From Clostridia bacterium (lineage in GTDB: Bacteria; Bacillota; Clostridia; Christensenellales; Aristaeellaceae): a stretch of DNA of 45,146 bases. A program made the position numbers and the translations under genes. Below the pieces are notes generated by a model. The model made no database searches, was not told the origin of the DNA, and was given only the letters and a program-made list of their open reading frames with translations. How positions within the stretch are numbered: position 1 is the stretch's first letter; each line of letters starts with the position of its first letter. The stretch covers positions 1 to 45,146 of the forward strand of contig JAFYOR010000102.1 of the NCBI GenBank assembly GCA_017547805.1, given 5' to 3'. Positions 25,737-33,230 of this stretch are shown here, piece by piece.

Positions 25737-28040
25737 TCATCCCTTGACCTCGACAGACGCGCTGCCTGCGCCGCTCAATTCAAGCTCAGCAGCCGCTTCC
25801 CCGCCGTAAAAGACGACCGAACAGGGGGACTGGCCCGTATAGACCACTTTGTATTCCTGTGCGGTGCGCGTAACGGTCAGCTGCGCACGGCAGACGGCAT
25901 TTTCGTCATACACGCAGGTCTGCGCCGTTTCTCCATCCTTCAGCGCATAGACGTAGTAGCGCGTGTTCTTCGCATAGTCGTATTGCGCGCCGCCCTTACT
26001 CGCGCCAAAGGCGACAATGCTGCCCTCGCGCGCATAGAGCGGAATGCTCATATAGCCATGGTGTTCGCGGTACCACCGGCCGCCGCCGCGCTCTTCGCCG
26101 GTCAGTACGTTTGTCCATCTGCCCTCCGGCAGATAGTATTCCGCCATGCTCCGATCATTGAGAATCGGCGCGACGAGCAGACTGTCGCCCAGCATATACT
26201 GGCTGCACAGATAGTCGCAGTTCCTGTCCTGCGGGAATTCCAGCGTCATCGCGCGCATCATCGGCACGCCGCTCGCAGATGTCTCCACCGCGGCACGGTA
26301 AAGGTAGGGCATCAGCTCCGCCTTGAGCTGCGTGAAGAACCGGAGCACGTCAACCGCCTCCTCGTCATAGATCCACGGCACGCGGTAGGAATCCGAGCCA
26401 TGCAGACGAGAATGCGAGGAAAGCAGGCCGAACGCACACCAGCGTTTATAGACGTCGGCAGTCGACCGCCGTTCAAACCCGCCGATATCATGGCTCCAAT
26501 AGCCAAAGCCGGAACAGGTCAGCGACAGACCGCCGCGAAGGCTTTCCTGCATGGCCTCATACGTGCTCCAGCAGTCGCCGCCCCAATGCACCGGGAACTT
26601 CTGTCCGCCAGCCGTTGCCGAGCGCGCAAAGAGTACAGCGTCCTTCTTCCCCTTCTTCTTTTCAAGCACCTCATACACGGTCTTGTTGTACAGATAGGTA
26701 TAGAAGTTGTGCATCTTCTGCGGATCGCTTCCGTCATAATAGACCGTGTCCGTGGGAATCCGCTCGCCAAAGTCCGTCTTGAAGCAATCCACGCCCATGT
26801 CCACCAGCGCTTCCAGCTTCCCTGCATACCACGCGCGTGCCTGCGGATTGGTGAAATCCACGATGGCCAGTCCCGGCTGCCACATGTCCCATTGCCACAC
26901 GCTGCCGTCGCTGCGCTTAAGGAAGTAACCGTTGCGCATGCCTTCTTCAAACAGGCAGCTCTCCTGCCCGACATAGCTGTTGATCCACGCGCAGATTTTC
27001 AACCCCTTGGCCTTCAATCGCGCAAGCATCCCCTTGGGATCCGGGAACATTTCAGGATCCCAGACAAAGTCACACCAGGAAAACCCGCGCATCCAGAAAC
27101 AGTCAAAATGGAACACGGACAGCGGAATGCCCCGGCTGAGCATGCCATCCACAAAACTGTTGACGGTCTCTTCGTCGTAATTCGTGGTGAATGATGTCGA
27201 CAGCCACAAACCAAACGTCCACGGCGCAGGCAGCGGCGGCTTGCCCGTCAGGTCCGTATAGCGCATGATCACATCCTTCATCTGCGGTCCGTCGATGAAG
27301 AAATAGTCAAGGCTCTCTCCCTCCACCGTAAAGCCGACCTTGGAAACCATCTCCGAGCCAACCTCAAAGGACACGCGCTCGGGATGGTTGACAAATACGC
27401 CATACCCCGCGCTGGACAGATAGAATGGAATATTCTTATACGCCTGCTGGGTGGAGGTTCCGCCGTCCTCATTCCAGATATCGATGCTCTGTCCGTTCTT
27501 GACAAAGGGGCCAAAGCGCTCGCCAAGGCCATAGATCCGCTCCCCCACGCCAAGGTCCAGCTGCGCACGCATGTAGGCATTGCCCGGACCGCGGTCATAC
27601 GCCGCGCCGCGCCAGTCGGTTTTGACATAGGCCAGATCCTTGGCCCGGCTGGCGGTCAGCCTGCATTCACCGTGATAAAACGTCATCTCGGCGCTGTCCT
27701 TGTCAATCTCAAGGCGGAGGTCTCCGCTGCGCACGAGTATGCTGTCCTTGGTTTGCTCCGCGTCAAACGCCGCCGCTTCATCAAGCGACAGATCAAAGGA
27801 AGGACCGCGGCGAAGCGCGCCGAGATGATGGCTCGCCTTGACGCGGATTACGCCCTTCGCCGGCGCCGTGATCTCCACCGTCAGGTTGACGCCGCCCAGC
27901 GTGTCGCCGCGATGAACAATCCGCGACGTCGGACAGCACAGCTTAACGCCCTTTTCACCAAGCTGAGCATCGTAGACGTGGGCGGGCGAAAAACACTCCA
28001 CGCCCTCCTGCCAAAGCCAGCATCCGTTGCTGAATTTCAT
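25737..28040 (-). CDS. yicI: GH31 alpha-xylosidase (YicI type)
   Basis: The start at 28040 is 8 nt after GGAGG; an ATG two codons earlier is too close to it. The 767-residue protein matches GH31: an N-terminal beta domain with LGVGERIYGLGERFGPF, the catalytic barrel, and C-terminal beta domains. The nucleophile is about Asp423 in CFKTDFGERIP and the acid/base about Asp489 in HWGGDCWSTYEAM; both lie close to the E. coli YicI positions. CFWMRGFSWCDFVWDPEMFP and SGFGYWSHDIGGF are also typical of YicI enzymes. No signal peptide is seen, so it releases xylose from imported isoprimeverose-like oligosaccharides in the cytoplasm. It forms an operon with the downstream oxidoreductase. Confidence 0.92.
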   Translation of the reverse strand: MKFSNGCWLWQEGVECFSPAHVYDAQLGEKGVKLCCPTSRIVHRGDTLGGVNLTVEITAPAKGVIRVKASHHLGALRRGPSFDLSLDEAAAFDAEQTKDSILVRSGDLRLEIDKDSAEMTFYHGECRLTASRAKDLAYVKTDWRGAAYDRGPGNAYMRAQLDLGVGERIYGLGERFGPFVKNGQSIDIWNEDGGTSTQQAYKNIPFYLSSAGYGVFVNHPERVSFEVGSEMVSKVGFTVEGESLDYFFIDGPQMKDVIMRYTDLTGKPPLPAPWTFGLWLSTSFTTNYDEETVNSFVDGMLSRGIPLSVFHFDCFWMRGFSWCDFVWDPEMFPDPKGMLARLKAKGLKICAWINSYVGQESCLFEEGMRNGYFLKRSDGSVWQWDMWQPGLAIVDFTNPQARAWYAGKLEALVDMGVDCFKTDFGERIPTDTVYYDGSDPQKMHNFYTYLYNKTVYEVLEKKKGKKDAVLFARSATAGGQKFPVHWGGDCWSTYEAMQESLRGGLSLTCSGFGYWSHDIGGFERRSTADVYKRWCAFGLLSSHSRLHGSDSYRVPWIYDEEAVDVLRFFTQLKAELMPYLYRAAVETSASGVPMMRAMTLEFPQDRNCDYLCSQYMLGDSLLVAPILNDRSMAEYYLPEGRWTNVLTGEERGGGRWYREHHGYMSIPLYAREGSIVAFGASKGGAQYDYAKNTRYYVYALKDGETAQTCVYDENAVCRAQLTVTRTAQEYKVVYTGQSPCSVVFYGGEAAAELELSGAGSASVEVKG

Positions 28041-28100
28041 GCGCATTCCCTCCGATCAGCCGTTCATGCCGAAGACGGCGATTTGTTCTGCATTAATCGA

Positions 28101-28586
28101 TCAGATGCCGTCGAGCTTATCCCGCCTGCGCTGGTCACGGATTCTCTTGCGCTCTTCACCGTGCGACCACGCCAGATGCTCATCCTCCGTCTGAAGAATC
28201 AGACGCGGAACCTTGATAGGCTTGTCATTTTCATCCAGTGCAACCATCATAAAATGCGCATTGTTGATCCTGCGGCGATCACCCAGATGATTTTCCACAT
28301 AGGTGTCCACGCAAACCTCCATGGACGAGGAGCCAACCCACGTCATCTTGCCCTTGATGACGACCATCTCGTTCTGGTAGGCACCCTGCAGGAACGTCAG
28401 GTTGTCCACGGAGGCCGTCGTCACATTGCTCATCGAGTGTCTTTTGGCAACAATACCCGCCACCTCGTCAATCCACTGCATCAGAATGCCGCCAAAGAGG
28501 CGGTTAGCGCCGTTGAGGTGGTTCGGACGCACAAGGTGTACGGTTTCCACGCGGGATTCATCCACGGTTTTGGCTTGATTATTCAT
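28101..28586 (-). CDS. Hotdog-fold acyl-CoA thioesterase
   Basis: The start at 28586 is 5 nt after GAAGGAGG. The 161-residue protein has the YciA/BACH type acyl-CoA thioesterase features: VRPNHLNGANRLFGGILMQWIDEVAGIVAKRH with the catalytic-loop Asn/Gly and Asp, then VDNLTFLQGAYQNEMVVIKGKMTWVGSSSMEV and NAHFMMVALDENDKP. It should hydrolyse acyl-CoA thioesters. The C-terminus is basic (RKRIRDQRRRDKL). It has its own promoter at 28634-28662, and 60 bp separate it from the alpha-xylosidase gene downstream, so read-through is possible. Confidence 0.9.
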   Translation of the reverse strand: MNNQAKTVDESRVETVHLVRPNHLNGANRLFGGILMQWIDEVAGIVAKRHSMSNVTTASVDNLTFLQGAYQNEMVVIKGKMTWVGSSSMEVCVDTYVENHLGDRRRINNAHFMMVALDENDKPIKVPRLILQTEDEHLAWSHGEERKRIRDQRRRDKLDGI

Positions 28587-28633
28587 AAACTCCTCCTTCA
28601 TTCTCCGGGAACGAAATGCTTTTTGCTACATCC

Positions 28634-28662
28634 AATATAGCATCATTGCTTCCTTTTTTCAA
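28634..28662 (-). promoter_or_regulatory. Promoter for the thioesterase gene
   Basis: On the minus strand TTGAAA (28657-28662) and TATATT (28634-28639, with TGC extension) are 17 bp apart, about 50 bp before the start codon. Confidence 0.8.
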
Positions 28663-28701
28663 TGACGGATGCGATTGAAGTTTGCGCATTTCTCATCCGG
28701 C

Positions 28702-28749
28702 AAAAAAGCAGACCCGCCGCCGGAATGCTCCGGACAAAACGGGTCTGCT
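28702..28749 (-). terminator. Terminator of the first SPFH module
   Basis: AGCAGACCCG (28707-28716) pairs with CGGGTCTGCT (28740-28749), followed on the minus strand by TTTTTT. A second small stem CCGGAATGCTCCGG sits in the loop; the same small stem recurs in the terminator at 39007-39030. Confidence 0.85.
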
Positions 28750-28790
28750 TGCTATGTCGATCAGCGGCTTCACCGCCGCATTCCGGCCTG

Positions 28791-30191
28791 TCAGCGGATG
28801 TCGCCCTCGTCAAAGGGGTCGCCGCATTCCGGGCAGAATCTCGGCGGATTCTTGGGATCGGCAGGCTTGAAGCCGCACTTATCACACTGATAAAGCGGCG
28901 CATCTGCCGGCTTCTTCGCACCGCACTCCGGGCAGAACTTGCCCTTGTTCACCGCGCCGCAGGCACAGGTCCAGCCCTCCTGCTCCGGCTTCTTCGCGCC
29001 GCATTCCGGGCAGAACTTACCGCTGACCGTCGCGCCGCAGGCGCACTTCCAGCCGGCTTGCGCTTCCGGCTTCTTCGCGCCGCACTCCGGGCAGAACTTG
29101 CCGCTGACCGTCGTGCCGCAGGCGCACTTCCAGCCGTTTTCCGCCGGCTGCGGCGCGCTCTGCATCTGCTGCATCTGCTGCTGGCCCATCTGGAAGAGCT
29201 GCGCCGCATTGACGCCGCTTCCGCCCTGCACCATGTTCATGCCCATGAAGCCTGTGAACGCGCCGGCGGTGTTTTTCGCCGCGTCCTGCATGGCCTGCGC
29301 CTGCGCGCCGACCATATGCGCCGCCGCCATATTCGCATTGCGGAAGACGGCATTGCGCTGCAGCTCCTTAATCATCGCCTCGTCTTCCTCGGACGCCTTG
29401 ACGGAATTGACGCCGAAAGAAACGACCTCCACGCCGCGAAGCTGCGCCCACTTGCCGGAAAGCACCTCATTGAGCGCCTCCGCCAGCTCCATCGTATGGC
29501 CCGGCAGCGCGCTGTATCGGATACCCATTGCAGAGATTCTGGCAAAGGCAGGCTGCAGCGCAGTCAGCAGCTCGCTCTTGAGCTGGCTGTCGATCTTGTC
29601 GCGCGTATAGTCGCCCTCGACATTACCGCAGACATTGGCATAGAAGAGAATCGGGTTGGTGATGCGATAGCTGTATTCGCCAAAGCAGCGGATGGACACA
29701 TCGATATCCAGACCGATATTCTGGTCCACCACGCGGAAAGGCACGGCGCTCGGCGTGCCATATTTGTTGCCCAGGATCTCCTTGGTATTGAAGTAATACA
29801 CGCGCTGCTCCCTGCCGGCCTTGCCGCCAAAGGCAAAGCGGTCAAACGCAGCCTTGAGCACATCCTTGATCTTGCCCATGCCAAACTCGCCGTACAGGAT
29901 CGTCGGCTCGCCGTTGGCATCAAACGTATATGCGCCCGGCTCCGCGCAGAAATCCACAACCTTGCCCTGATCGACGATCATCATGCACTGACCGTCGGCA
30001 ACAGCAATCACGGAGCCCTGAGAGATGACGTTTTCATCCTCCACCTTCCAGCCGCCGAAAACACCCTTCGTCTTCTTCAGCGCTCTGGTGGCCAGCACAT
30101 TTTCCGGCATGGCGTCGCAGTAGAAAAACTCCTTAAACTGGCTTTCCAGCGTTCCCGTGACGGCGCTCACCGCAGCAGAAATCAGTCCCAT
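28791..30191 (-). CDS. SPFH-domain protein with four C-terminal zinc ribbons, copy 1 (YdjI-like)
   Basis: The start follows GGAGG with 8-nt spacing. The 466-residue protein starts with a YdjI-type SPFH region (about 1-300), with QGSVIAVADGQCMMIVDQGKVVDF and FGEYSYRITNPILFYANV, then an Ala/Met/Gln-rich stretch (about 300-345). Four CxC/CxxC ribbons follow: two of WKCACG...KFCPECG, one WTCACG...KFCPECG and a last YQCDKCG...RFCPECG. In Bacillus subtilis YdjI is a membrane-associated scaffold recruited by YdjG and YdjH in an envelope-stress system with the PspA-like YdjF. No pspA gene is seen here. The membrane zinc-ribbon gene lies 34 bp upstream. A second copy is at 33231-34622 with about 80-90% identity by eye. 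Confidence 0.88.
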   Translation of the reverse strand: MGLISAAVSAVTGTLESQFKEFFYCDAMPENVLATRALKKTKGVFGGWKVEDENVISQGSVIAVADGQCMMIVDQGKVVDFCAEPGAYTFDANGEPTILYGEFGMGKIKDVLKAAFDRFAFGGKAGREQRVYYFNTKEILGNKYGTPSAVPFRVVDQNIGLDIDVSIRCFGEYSYRITNPILFYANVCGNVEGDYTRDKIDSQLKSELLTALQPAFARISAMGIRYSALPGHTMELAEALNEVLSGKWAQLRGVEVVSFGVNSVKASEEDEAMIKELQRNAVFRNANMAAAHMVGAQAQAMQDAAKNTAGAFTGFMGMNMVQGGSGVNAAQLFQMGQQQMQQMQSAPQPAENGWKCACGTTVSGKFCPECGAKKPEAQAGWKCACGATVSGKFCPECGAKKPEQEGWTCACGAVNKGKFCPECGAKKPADAPLYQCDKCGFKPADPKNPPRFCPECGDPFDEGDIR

Positions 30192-30225
30192 TATGTTGCC
30201 CTCCTATATCGTTGATTACCCTTTG

Positions 30226-31509
30226 TTATTTCCTGTTGTTCTGTTCAATTCTTCTGCGCGTCTGCGTGGTATGCAGGTAATGATCATGGCGCGCATACAG
30301 CTTGAAAGAATCCCTGATCACGTAATTGCCGGCGCCATGGACGCTCGCCGCCTGTTTAAGCTGACCGCGCAGCGCGCCGTAGACCACGAGCGCAGCCACC
30401 AGCGCAAGCACCGCAGCAATCATGACCATGCCGCCTTCAAGCGCGCCCATAAAGCCGAAGGCAGCGCAAGCCAGCGCAAACACCAGCGCAAATGTACCGC
30501 CGCCCCAAAGCCAGCTCTTCTTCACATCAGCCGGCACATCGCACGTGAGCTTGCCGGTCTGGCCGTTGATGGCAAAGGTGTACGTCACGCCCTCTTTCTC
30601 GGTGGTAATCAGCCACACGGGCATGAGCACGGGCGTTACCTTGCCCTCCTCCGTGTGGAAGCTCCTGCTGCGCGGCATAACAGCGGTATACCCCGAAACC
30701 GTGCTGCGCAGCGCCTGCTCCATGCTGGTTTCCACGCGCTGGCGGGCGCGTTCCTCACAGTCGGCGCTGTCCACATCCGCATGATCCGCCATTGCGCCGG
30801 CCAGCACAGCCGGAGCAAACGGCACCGCAGCGCTCATGTCATAGGGTTCCAGAGACTCGGTGATCTTATTGTCCAGCTTCACGCTGCCATCCACCGGGAT
30901 GCCTTCAAAGCCCATCATACCGGCGCGGCGAACGAGGTAGTGCTCGGTATACGTTACCTCCCATTCGCCTTCGCGGCGGGTATACTTTTTCTGCGCATCA
31001 TAGACGGCGCTGCCGCCCGCTGTGCAGTCAAACAGCCAATACGGCACGTAGAGCTTGCGCATCTCGGCGATGCGGTTGCGGGTATTCAGAAAAACATTGG
31101 GCATCAGCTTCTTGCCCTTGAAATAATCCTCAAAGAGCTTCTGCGCCTGTTCCTTGGTCACGGTGAAAGGAATCACCTTCTCCGGCTTGACGCCGCCTTC
31201 AATCCGCTCAGGCAGGATCGTCGGGCTGCCGCAGTACGGGCATTCCGTTGCCGTTGTCGTTTCCTCGGTCATCAGCTCCGCGCCGCAGCCCTGACAGATA
31301 TAGGCCTGCATCTGCGCCGTTTCACCCGCATCGAAGGTTTCGGTGGGCATATCAAAATGAATGCTTCCCGCCTCCTGCGATTCGCTCATCGCTTCCAGCG
31401 CATCCAGCTCATAGCTGTTGCCGCAGGAAGCACATTCCAGTTTTCCGCTCTGCGCGCCATAAGCGAGCGGCGCGCCGCAGCACGGGCATTGATATGTTAC
31501 CGTAGCCAT
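30226..31509 (-). CDS. Zinc-ribbon membrane protein, copy 1 (YdjG/YdjH-like)
   Basis: The start at 31509 follows AAGGGA. The 427-residue protein has an N-terminal ribbon (CPCCGAPL...CASCG, about 8-33) and a second (CQGCG...CPYCG, about 70-95) in the TFIIB style. A large soluble middle follows, including EMRKLYVPYWLFDC and VTPVLMPVWLITTEKEG. Two membrane helices occur at about 345-400 (TFALVFALACAAFGF and MIAAVLALVAALVVYG), then a basic tail. The layout fits the membrane partner of the SPFH protein, like YdjG/YdjH of Bacillus. It is the first gene of the module and is driven by the strong promoter at 31583-31611. The paralog at 35207-36493 is very similar throughout. Confidence 0.87.
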   Translation of the reverse strand: MATVTYQCPCCGAPLAYGAQSGKLECASCGNSYELDALEAMSESQEAGSIHFDMPTETFDAGETAQMQAYICQGCGAELMTEETTTATECPYCGSPTILPERIEGGVKPEKVIPFTVTKEQAQKLFEDYFKGKKLMPNVFLNTRNRIAEMRKLYVPYWLFDCTAGGSAVYDAQKKYTRREGEWEVTYTEHYLVRRAGMMGFEGIPVDGSVKLDNKITESLEPYDMSAAVPFAPAVLAGAMADHADVDSADCEERARQRVETSMEQALRSTVSGYTAVMPRSRSFHTEEGKVTPVLMPVWLITTEKEGVTYTFAINGQTGKLTCDVPADVKKSWLWGGGTFALVFALACAAFGFMGALEGGMVMIAAVLALVAALVVYGALRGQLKQAASVHGAGNYVIRDSFKLYARHDHYLHTTQTRRRIEQNNRK

Positions 31510-31582
31510 AGCATTCCCTTCTTTCGTGTAAGCTTCTTGAATATCCCTCTGCGCAGCATAGCGCAATCTATCTAACATATTC

Positions 31583-31611
31583 ATTATACCAAGTCAGCAG
31601 GATGCTGTAAA
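31583..31611 (-). promoter_or_regulatory. Strong promoter of the first zinc-ribbon/SPFH module
   Basis: On the minus strand TTTACA (31606-31611) and consensus TATAAT (31583-31588, with TGG extension) are 17 bp apart, about 75 bp before the start codon at 31509. Confidence 0.82.
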
Positions 31612-31718
31612 TAGCTATTAGGCCTGAACACCCTAACCGCAGCTTCATGCAGCGCCGCCTTCGCGTATTTTTCCGCGTACGCAGCCGATGTTTTCTGCGC
31701 AATTTCATATACATAAAA

Positions 31719-31762
31719 AGTAGACACATCATCGCAGAAATCCTGAAAATGATGTGTCTACT
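31719..31762. terminator. Bidirectional hairpin at the left border of the mobile-element debris
   Basis: AGTAGACACATCAT (31719-31732) pairs perfectly with ATGATGTGTCTACT (31749-31762) around a 16-nt loop, with A/T runs on both sides (AAAA before, CTTTTTT after). It shields the first module's promoter from minus-strand transcripts. Confidence 0.8.
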
Positions 31763-32054
31763 CTTTTTTCTAATTATTTAAGGCAAGATCGAAGAATCGA
31801 ACCTTAAACTCTGTCGGCAACAGCCAGTTATTCCAGCTATTGCTTACTTCGCCAGCACTTGGGAAACCGCAACGGCAACGGCGACGGTCATGCCGACCAT
31901 CGGGTTGTTGCCACTGACGGTCAGTCCCACATTTCGTATCTCAAAACATATCGCTTCACAGCATTTCATCGCAATACATGGTTTTTTCGCATATTGTACT
32001 CTTCCCCGTCCTCGAGAACTCCGGCCCTCCGTGGTCAATACGTGGTCAGCATAT
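31763..32054 (-). other. Stretch without a recognised gene; hydrophobic reading-frame tail
   Basis: A minus-strand frame ending at 31844 reads EIRNVGLTVSGNNPMVGM followed by an Ala/Val run and SQVLAK. It has no ribosome site or start of its own; upstream it is continuous only with out-of-frame integrase sequence. It may be the 3' end of a gene joined here by the element. A tRNA-like box (GAATCGAACC at 31794-31803) is present without a foldable tRNA. Confidence 0.3.
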
Positions 32055-32742
32055 TCAGGTGCCAATCTTGTGGTCATCCTCCTGATACATGGAATTCAGA
32101 ATCTCTACGGACTGCTTTCGCATCTCATCGCTCATGTACATATACCCGCCGCGTTGTCATCTCGCTCTTATGCCCCAAGCGCCGCTGAATCTCTTTACTG
32201 GAAACGCCGGCTTCTTCAAGTTCCGTTGCATGGGTGTGCCTGAGTGTATGGAAATCAAATGCCGGATACCCAAGTTCCTTATGAACCACACGCGAACAAT
32301 GCTGCATGACACGCGGTTGAATATATGACCCATCGCTCCTAACCGTAACCATCTGTATTTCCTCACCATTACCACTCGTACCGATATATCCGTCCGAGTC
32401 GCTATACAGATGAATGTACGCATCACCAAAGCCCATCCGGAACTGAAGTTGCCTCTCCCGCTTCAGGTAAGCCATCGTGTCCCTGTCCATGTCGATTTTG
32501 CGATAGGAATCATACTTGGGAGGAACAAACCGCCACTGCTGCCGCTCCTTGTACCATTGCACTTGTTTATTGACATCAATTTGCCCATTCTCAAAATCGA
32601 CATCATCCCAAAGAAAAGCAAATGATTCACCAATTCGCGTTCCTGCCCGGTATCCAAAGAGCAACAATGTATAACAGGAATGCCCATCTGGAAACCGCGC
32701 GAAAATCTCATTCACCACTTCTCTCGTCAACGGTATCGAGAA
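32055..32742 (-). pseudogene. Tyrosine recombinase/integrase, 5'-deleted and frameshifted
   Basis: The open part (32125-32730) encodes the catalytic domain of a phage/ICE-type integrase: Arg in YRAGTRIGESFAFLWDD, HTLRHTHATELEEAG, RRLGHKSEMTT and the region of the nucleophile Tyr in RRVYVH. Two lesions are visible. First, the N-terminal arm and core-binding domains (normally about 150-180 residues) are missing, because the gene meets XRE sequence at about 32730-32742. Second, right after YVH the frame is lost and ends in HER-stop, while the normal ending (MSDEMRKQSVEILNSMYQED) continues in another frame to a stop at 32055-32057. A 2-nt loss of CA in a CACATG context near 32135-32139 would explain it. 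Not functional. Confidence 0.85.
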
Positions 32743-32995
32743 CTATAAAGGAAATCCCAAATTGGAGGTTCTTTATCCTTTGATTCGTGCCCTTGATATT
32801 AATCCCACTTCCATATACTACTCGGAACTCTTTCAAGATTCTGACAGCCGATCCGAGCTGAACAGCATTCTTGCTCAATACAGTAACGACGAAATCGCCT
32901 CGTTGGTTCCTATCTGCAAAACAGTCATCTCCGTACTCCGCTCAACAGAATCCATTCCAATTAGTAAAAACCAAAACAAAGAGCCTGCTCCCTGA
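32723..32995 (+). pseudogene. C-terminal part of an XRE-family regulator, HTH domain deleted
   Basis: The readable frame starts near 32723 and gives NGIENYKGNPKLEVLYPLIR, then ALDINPTSIYYSELFQDSDS and an EIASLVPICKTVISVLRSTES ending. This is the last part of the HTH domain and the C-terminal half of XRE regulators found beside integrases in Clostridia. The start codon and the DNA-binding helices are absent. The TTG at 32762 after no clear ribosome site is not a credible start. It is head-to-head with the integrase fragment. Confidence 0.75.
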
Positions 32996-33022
32996 GTTTT
33001 TTTCTTAGGAAGCAGGCTCTGC
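32979..33022 (+). terminator. Terminator-like hairpin after the XRE fragment
   Basis: AGAGCCTGCT (32980-32989) pairs with AGCAGGCTCT (33011-33020); the loop contains a run of seven T. It overlaps the stop codon and lies just before the end of the convergent KTR remnant. Confidence 0.6.
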
Positions 33023-33024
33023 GT

Positions 33025-33206
33025 TTATACGTCTGGCTCTGTGCTTACGACCTTTTTCAGTTTTACTATACTAATAACGGTTTCTCTTTTGCATTTAGGA
33101 CAATGCAACGGAAATTCAGAAGTACCGTATCTTCATATACCTTGATACGGGTTCTGCCATTACAGATTGGGCAATTCACCCACAGTGTATTTTTCTGATC
33201 GTTCAC
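33025..33206 (-). pseudogene. Cysteine-rich KTR protein, frameshifted
   Basis: From a GTG at 33206 the minus strand reads VNDQKNTLWVNCPICNGRTR, then IKVYEDTVLLNF. After that the family sequence LHCPKCKRETVISIVKLKKV continues only in the next frame, to a TAA at 33025-33027. Loss of one T in a TTTCC context near 33110-33114 explains it. The two CPxC pairs and the KTR-like GRTR identify the Cys_rich_KTR family, small zinc-binding proteins common on Firmicutes conjugative elements. The annotation of a single frame would miss it. Confidence 0.75.
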
Positions 33207-33230
33207 CTTTTCACCAGTCTTTTCTATCAA

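Larger units (their letters stand above)
32055..33206. mobile_element. Remnant of an integrative conjugative element
   Basis: Three damaged genes typical of Firmicutes conjugative elements lie side by side: integrase, XRE regulator and cysteine-rich KTR protein. Base use is visibly more AT-rich than in the flanking genes. The right end comes within about 25 bp of the stop codon of SPFH copy 2. No flanking direct repeats were found by eye. Confidence 0.75.

Noticed and set aside
31781-31860. Possible tRNA on the minus strand (GGTTCGATTC box)
   Set aside because: No acceptor stem, D-arm or anticodon arm could be paired; the T-stem has a mismatch and wobbles.
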